A stretch of 41,889 nucleotides of DNA from positions 1 to 41,889 of the forward strand of contig NZ_QLIU01000004.1 of NCBI RefSeq assembly GCF_003574425.1, read 5' to 3'. The notes below the pieces were generated by a model that worked only from the letters and a program-made list of their open reading frames with translations, searched no databases and was not told the origin of the DNA. The stretch comes from Cysteiniphilum halobium. Its GTDB lineage: Bacteria; Pseudomonadota; Gammaproteobacteria; Francisellales; Francisellaceae. Made by a program: the position numbers and the translations under genes. Shown in pieces: positions 38,979-41,889 of this stretch (its first letter is position 1; each line of letters opens with the position of its first letter).

Positions 38979-39066
38979 ATGTTAAGCTGCCTATGCAGCA
39001 GTGAACATATTTCAAGGTTTCTATTGTTGTGATAGGCATTTCTAAGCTGCCTATATCGTTTCTTCA
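38979..39066 (-). CRISPR. Solitary type I-F-like CRISPR unit: two partial repeats, one 32-nt spacer
   Basis: Two copies of AAGCTGCCTAT stand exactly 60 bp apart (38984 and 39044), the repeat-plus-spacer period of type I-F arrays. Repeat positions are 38979-39006 and 39039-39066 (28 nt each) and the spacer is 39007-39038 (32 nt). The first matches the known I-F consensus (as in Yersinia) at all but about five positions, ending GCAGTGAAC. The second keeps TTTCTAAGCTGCCTAT and then diverges. Read on the minus strand this gives the 8-nt handle CTTAGAAA, the spacer, and GTTCACTGCTGCATAGGCAG, which can fold as a stem with one G-U pair. No cas gene lies in the window. It begins 25 bp downstream of the hemL stop codon on the same strand. 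The remaining 38916-39090 sequence has no gene. Confidence 0.7.
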
Positions 39067-39090
39067 TCCAAACATAAACTACCGAAAGGC

Positions 39091-40422
39091 TCATTCACCC
39101 ACGGGCATCACCCGTGGTGCTCTGTCTTCGACCGCATAGATAGCTTCTTTTTGTAGAAACTCTGCAAACAATACTACTGTTTTCTCAATATCTTGATCAG
39201 TATGTACAATCGACATAAAACCAGCTTCAAATGCCGATGGCGCAAAATAAATCCCTTGCTCAAGCATAAAATGAAAAAAACGATTAAAGCGCGCTAAATC
39301 ACAGTCCTTAACATCATTAAAGCTTAGAATATCTTTTGAATTAGTGAAAAACACGCCAAACATACTGCCCAAAGATTTTGCCAAAAAGGGAAATTGAAGT
39401 GATTGAGCAGCTTGATTTAAACCATTAACAAGCTTTTGTGTTTTAGTAATTAATCTCTCATAGAAGCCATCTTGTGAAATTTTATCCAAGGTTACTAGTC
39501 CTGCGATCATCGCCACTGGATTGCCTGAAAGCGTGCCTGCTTGATAAACGCCACCTAATGGCGCAATAAGTTTCATGATTTCTCTCTTACCACCAAAGGC
39601 ACCTACCGGCATGCCACCTCCTATAACTTTACCAAAAGTGGTTAAATCAGGTGTAATATGATATAGACCTTGTGCACCAGTTAAGCCAACACGAAATCCG
39701 GTCATCACCTCATCAAAGATAAGCAAAGCACCATGCTCATCACACAATTGACGCAAACCTTGTAAGAATTCTTTCGTTGGTTCAATCAAATTCATATTGC
39801 CAGCAATTGGCTCTAAAATAATACAAGCGATTTGCTCGGGATAAGCTTTAAATAAATTAGCGACACTCTCTAGATCATTAAATGATGCTGTTAGTGTATC
39901 TTTCACTGTATCTTTAGGCACACCCGGTGAGTTTGGTACACCAAGGGTTAATGCGCCCGATCCAGCTGCCACCAAAAACTGATCAGCATGACCATGATAG
40001 CATCCTGCGAATTTTATTATCTTTTCACGCTTAGTGTAGCCCCGTGCTAAGCGCACAGCACTCATTGTCGCCTCAGTACCAGAGCTTACAAAACGCACCA
40101 TATCAATGCTATCAATCAAATCACAAATCTTCTTGGCAAGCTTCAGCTCAAGCTCGCATGGCGCGCCATAGCTTAAGCCAAGCGCTGCTTGCTTTTGTAC
40201 CGCTTTAATCACATCATCATCAGCATGCCCCAAGATCATCGGTCCCCACGAACCAACATAATCAATATACTTGTTACCATCGACATCATAAACATTGGCC
40301 CCCTTTGCTTTAGCAATAAATTTAGGTATACCACCGACACTTTTAAACGCGCGGACCGGTGAGTTGACACCGCCTGGAATATATTGCTTTGCTTCGTTAA
40401 ACAAATTTTCTGATTTTGTCAT
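39091..40422 (-). CDS. hemL: Glutamate-1-semialdehyde 2,1-aminomutase
   Basis: This 443-residue PLP enzyme makes 5-aminolevulinate from glutamate-1-semialdehyde in the C5 haem pathway. [16 protein letters not shown] near residues 16-31 is the family start. [16 protein letters not shown] near 113-128 binds the cofactor, [12 protein letters not shown] near 234-245 carries the PLP aspartate, and the Schiff-base lysine is Lys265 in [21 protein letters not shown] precedes the ATG. The C-terminus is about 15 residues longer than usual. It follows gshB after 32 bp, so the two are probably cotranscribed. A CRISPR-like unit lies directly downstream. Confidence 0.96.
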   Translation of the reverse strand: MTKSENLFNEAKQYIPGGVNSPVRAFKSVGGIPKFIAKAKGANVYDVDGNKYIDYVGSWGPMILGHADDDVIKAVQKQAALGLSYGAPCELELKLAKKICDLIDSIDMVRFVSSGTEATMSAVRLARGYTKREKIIKFAGCYHGHADQFLVAAGSGALTLGVPNSPGVPKDTVKDTLTASFNDLESVANLFKAYPEQIACIILEPIAGNMNLIEPTKEFLQGLRQLCDEHGALLIFDEVMTGFRVGLTGAQGLYHITPDLTTFGKVIGGGMPVGAFGGKREIMKLIAPLGGVYQAGTLSGNPVAMIAGLVTLDKISQDGFYERLITKTQKLVNGLNQAAQSLQFPFLAKSLGSMFGVFFTNSKDILSFNDVKDCDLARFNRFFHFMLEQGIYFAPSAFEAGFMSIVHTDQDIEKTVVLFAEFLQKEAIYAVEDRAPRVMPVGE

Positions 40423-40454
40423 TGCACTTATTCCTATTTTCTTTTTATTCTTAC

Positions 40455-41411
40455 TTACTTTCGATTCATCACTCGATCTTCAACAACATCCATCAGTATA
40501 TCTGTTGCGTTAACACCACTTTCGTTAAAAATTTGTTGCGTCATCGTCGGACTCGTTATATTAATCTCAGTTAAACAATCACCAATAACATCAATGCCTG
40601 CAAATAACACGCCACTTTGTTTAAGATCTCTGCCGACAATGCTGGCGATCTCATATTCTTCAGCAGTGAGCTTTCTCACCACAGTTGAAGCGCCTCGCGC
40701 TAAATTGCCGCGACTATCATCTTTGCTGGGAATGCGCGCCACCAGATACTCCAATGGTTCACCATCAACGATGAGAATGCGTTTATCACCATCTTTGATT
40801 GCAGGTTGGTATTGCTGCACCATAATAAACTGTGATTCATATTTTGTGATTGTCTCTAGAATAACATTTTTGTTTGGATCATTTGGTTGGATGCGAAAGA
40901 TTGACTCACCACCCATACCATCAAGCGGTTTAACCACCACATCCTGATAATGATCAATAAAACGTTTGATATGTTCAAATGAACGACTCACCATCGTTTT
41001 TGGTGCCAAATCAGGGTAACGCGTAATTGAAAACTTTTCATTGGCATCCCTTAAGGTTTGTGGCTTATTGATAATTAACGCGCCTTGCCTTTCAGCCATT
41101 TCCAACACATAGGTCGCATAGATAAATTCCATATTAAACGGTGGGTCTTTACGCATAAAAATCGCATCGAAATCACCTAATTTCATCTTATCCATTGGAT
41201 TTAGATGATACCATTTGTTATGCTCTTTACTCGTGGTTAGTGTTAGCTCATAGCCTTCACCATAAGCGATTCCCTCTTCAACAAAAATATCCTCAAGCTC
41301 AAAAACGTACTGCTGCCAATCTTTCTTAGCAACCGATAACATCATCATATAAGCGGTATCTTTTTTGATATTAAAGGTATGTAACGGGTCAATAATAAAG
41401 GCGACTTTCAT
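40455..41411 (-). CDS. gshB: Glutathione synthetase
   Basis: This 318-residue ATP-grasp enzyme adds glycine to gamma-glutamylcysteine in the last step of glutathione synthesis. The N-terminus [24 protein letters not shown] matches E. coli Gsh[21 protein letters not shown] holds the family signature near 86-105, and [15 protein letters not shown] near 140-154 is the ATP-grasp lysine and loop. INITSPTM near the end carries metal and substrate residues. AAGGAATAAT precedes the ATG. gshA is not in the window. It is upstream of hemL and starts about 45 bp after a decayed GNAT gene on the same strand. Confidence 0.96.
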   Translation of the reverse strand: MKVAFIIDPLHTFNIKKDTAYMMMLSVAKKDWQQYVFELEDIFVEEGIAYGEGYELTLTTSKEHNKWYHLNPMDKMKLGDFDAIFMRKDPPFNMEFIYATYVLEMAERQGALIINKPQTLRDANEKFSITRYPDLAPKTMVSRSFEHIKRFIDHYQDVVVKPLDGMGGESIFRIQPNDPNKNVILETITKYESQFIMVQQYQPAIKDGDKRILIVDGEPLEYLVARIPSKDDSRGNLARGASTVVRKLTAEEYEIASIVGRDLKQSGVLFAGIDVIGDCLTEINITSPTMTQQIFNESGVNATDILMDVVEDRVMNRK

Positions 41412-41455
41412 ATTATTCCTTAAGGCAACACGATAAACTTATGCTAATTCTAACA

Positions 41456-41647
41456 TCATTGTACCGCTCGTAAATCATTTTGCGGTGTTATTGATTTTTG
41501 CTCTGTACCATAAGTCTCAAAACCAAGCTGCTGGTATAACGCCAATGCTGCAGTATTATCAGTCACGCAATGTAAATGTAGTTGCGTCACATAATCAGCG
41601 GCGTATTGCATATGCCCTATATTAATATGCTTACCATTACATAATAG
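41456..41647 (-). pseudogene. GNAT acetyltransferase, C-terminal fragment
   Basis: The minus strand keeps an open frame of about 60 residues containing MQYAADYVTQLHLHCVTDN and TAALALYQQLGFETYG, the final helix-strand signature of GNAT N-acetyltransferases. Upstream it runs straight into a stop and then hairpin repeat DNA, so the N-terminal acetyl-CoA part is missing. Its last codons lie in the end of a TACCGCTC-type repeat (from 41462). Together with a second, more decayed copy further right, this is the main content of the 478-bp stretch after gshB. Confidence 0.65.
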
Positions 41648-41670
41648 CTATTAAGTGATAAATTAAATTA

Positions 41671-41723
41671 CCCCTCACCCGTGCAGCCTAAGCTGCACGA
41701 CCTCTCCCGCAAGGGGAGAGGTG
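41671..41723. repeat. Double hairpin repeat of the CCCTCACCC/CCTCTCCC type
   Basis: GTGCAGC and GCTGCAC form one 7-bp stem; ACCTCTCCC and GGGAGAGGT, separated by GCAAG, form a second. CCCCTCACCC lies in front. Similar CCTCTCCC hairpins are dispersed repeats in many bacterial genomes. It lies directly against the truncated GNAT frame and so probably interrupted that gene. Confidence 0.65.
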
Positions 41724-41770
41724 ACAAATGGTGCAACTTGTTTATATATACCGCTCACAAACCATTCTAA

Positions 41771-41889
41771 AGCATTTCTGCCATTTATAGTCATTCCAGT
41801 ATATAACTGATCAACCGTGATCTTGATAACCTATTGCTGATATAACGCCATGTTCAACTTTTTTAAGTAGTAGATATTGCATAGCATAA
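41771..41889 (-). pseudogene. Second decayed GNAT acetyltransferase fragment
   Basis: On the minus strand NMALYQQ and, after a one-base shift, IGYQDHG are readable. The DNA over this part (TGCTGATATAACGCCA on the plus strand) is close to the corresponding stretch of the neighbouring GNAT fragment (TGCTGGTATAACGCCA). A stop and a frameshift break the frame. It ends near another TACCGCTC repeat end (41749). It may be a remnant of a tandem duplication; the right edge cuts it off. Confidence 0.4.

Noticed and set aside
39007-39038. Spacer considered as self-targeting within this window
   Set aside because: I found no matching protospacer by eye in the window; a genome-wide search is needed to decide.

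Overview
The window reads as a chromosomal segment of an AT-rich gammaproteobacterium. The gene order eno-ftsB-ispD, the direct glutaminyl-tRNA synthetase, gshB-hemL, a PACE efflux pump and two-membrane envelope genes all fit this. Codon use and content suggest the Francisella/Fastidiosibacter side of the class, but that placement is an impression, not a computed result. No rRNA, tRNA or intact mobile element was found.

Region 1 (1-12.5 kb) is accessory surface material. It opens with the tail of a frameshifted IS4-like transposase. Three very large lipoprotein genes follow on the minus strand. Each has a poly-glycine run after the lipid-anchored cysteine and a stalk of disulfide-bearing Ig-like modules. 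Two end in a seven-bladed RCC1-like propeller and the first ends in an unrelated head. All three share the same upstream promoter module (TTTACG-N17-CATATT).

Region 2 (12.5-18.9 kb) is membrane and export related: a CorC/CNNM-type protein, a PACE efflux protein, and a tight three-gene cassette. The cassette encodes a periplasmic HlyD adaptor, an adaptor with a GAF-like cytosolic head, and an M50 site-2-protease-like protein fused to an HlyD domain. No ABC ATPase or outer-membrane channel lies next to it. It may process or export an envelope substrate; the nearby giant lipoproteins are one untested candidate.

Region 3 (19-32 kb) is mostly housekeeping: a LysR regulator, rph, mtn, a CpdA-like phosphodiesterase, priA, divergent pckA and glnS, a POT peptide transporter and an MscS channel.

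Region 4 (31-41.4 kb, mostly minus strand) holds engB-rbsA-rbsC-rbsB, then eno-ftsB-ispD (enolase carries a tail of about 99 residues), a low-molecular-weight tyrosine phosphatase, and gshB-hemL. Just downstream of hemL is a one-spacer unit that matches the type I-F CRISPR format: two partly degenerate 28-nt repeats and a 32-nt spacer. No cas genes are in the window. The right end holds decayed GNAT acetyltransferase fragments and hairpin repeats.

Several short dispersed repeat families sit between the genes: elements with inverted TACCCATC-type ends, a GTAGGGGCGTATT palindrome, a CTGAGC/GTCGAAG palindrome in tandem, and a CCTCTCCC hairpin.
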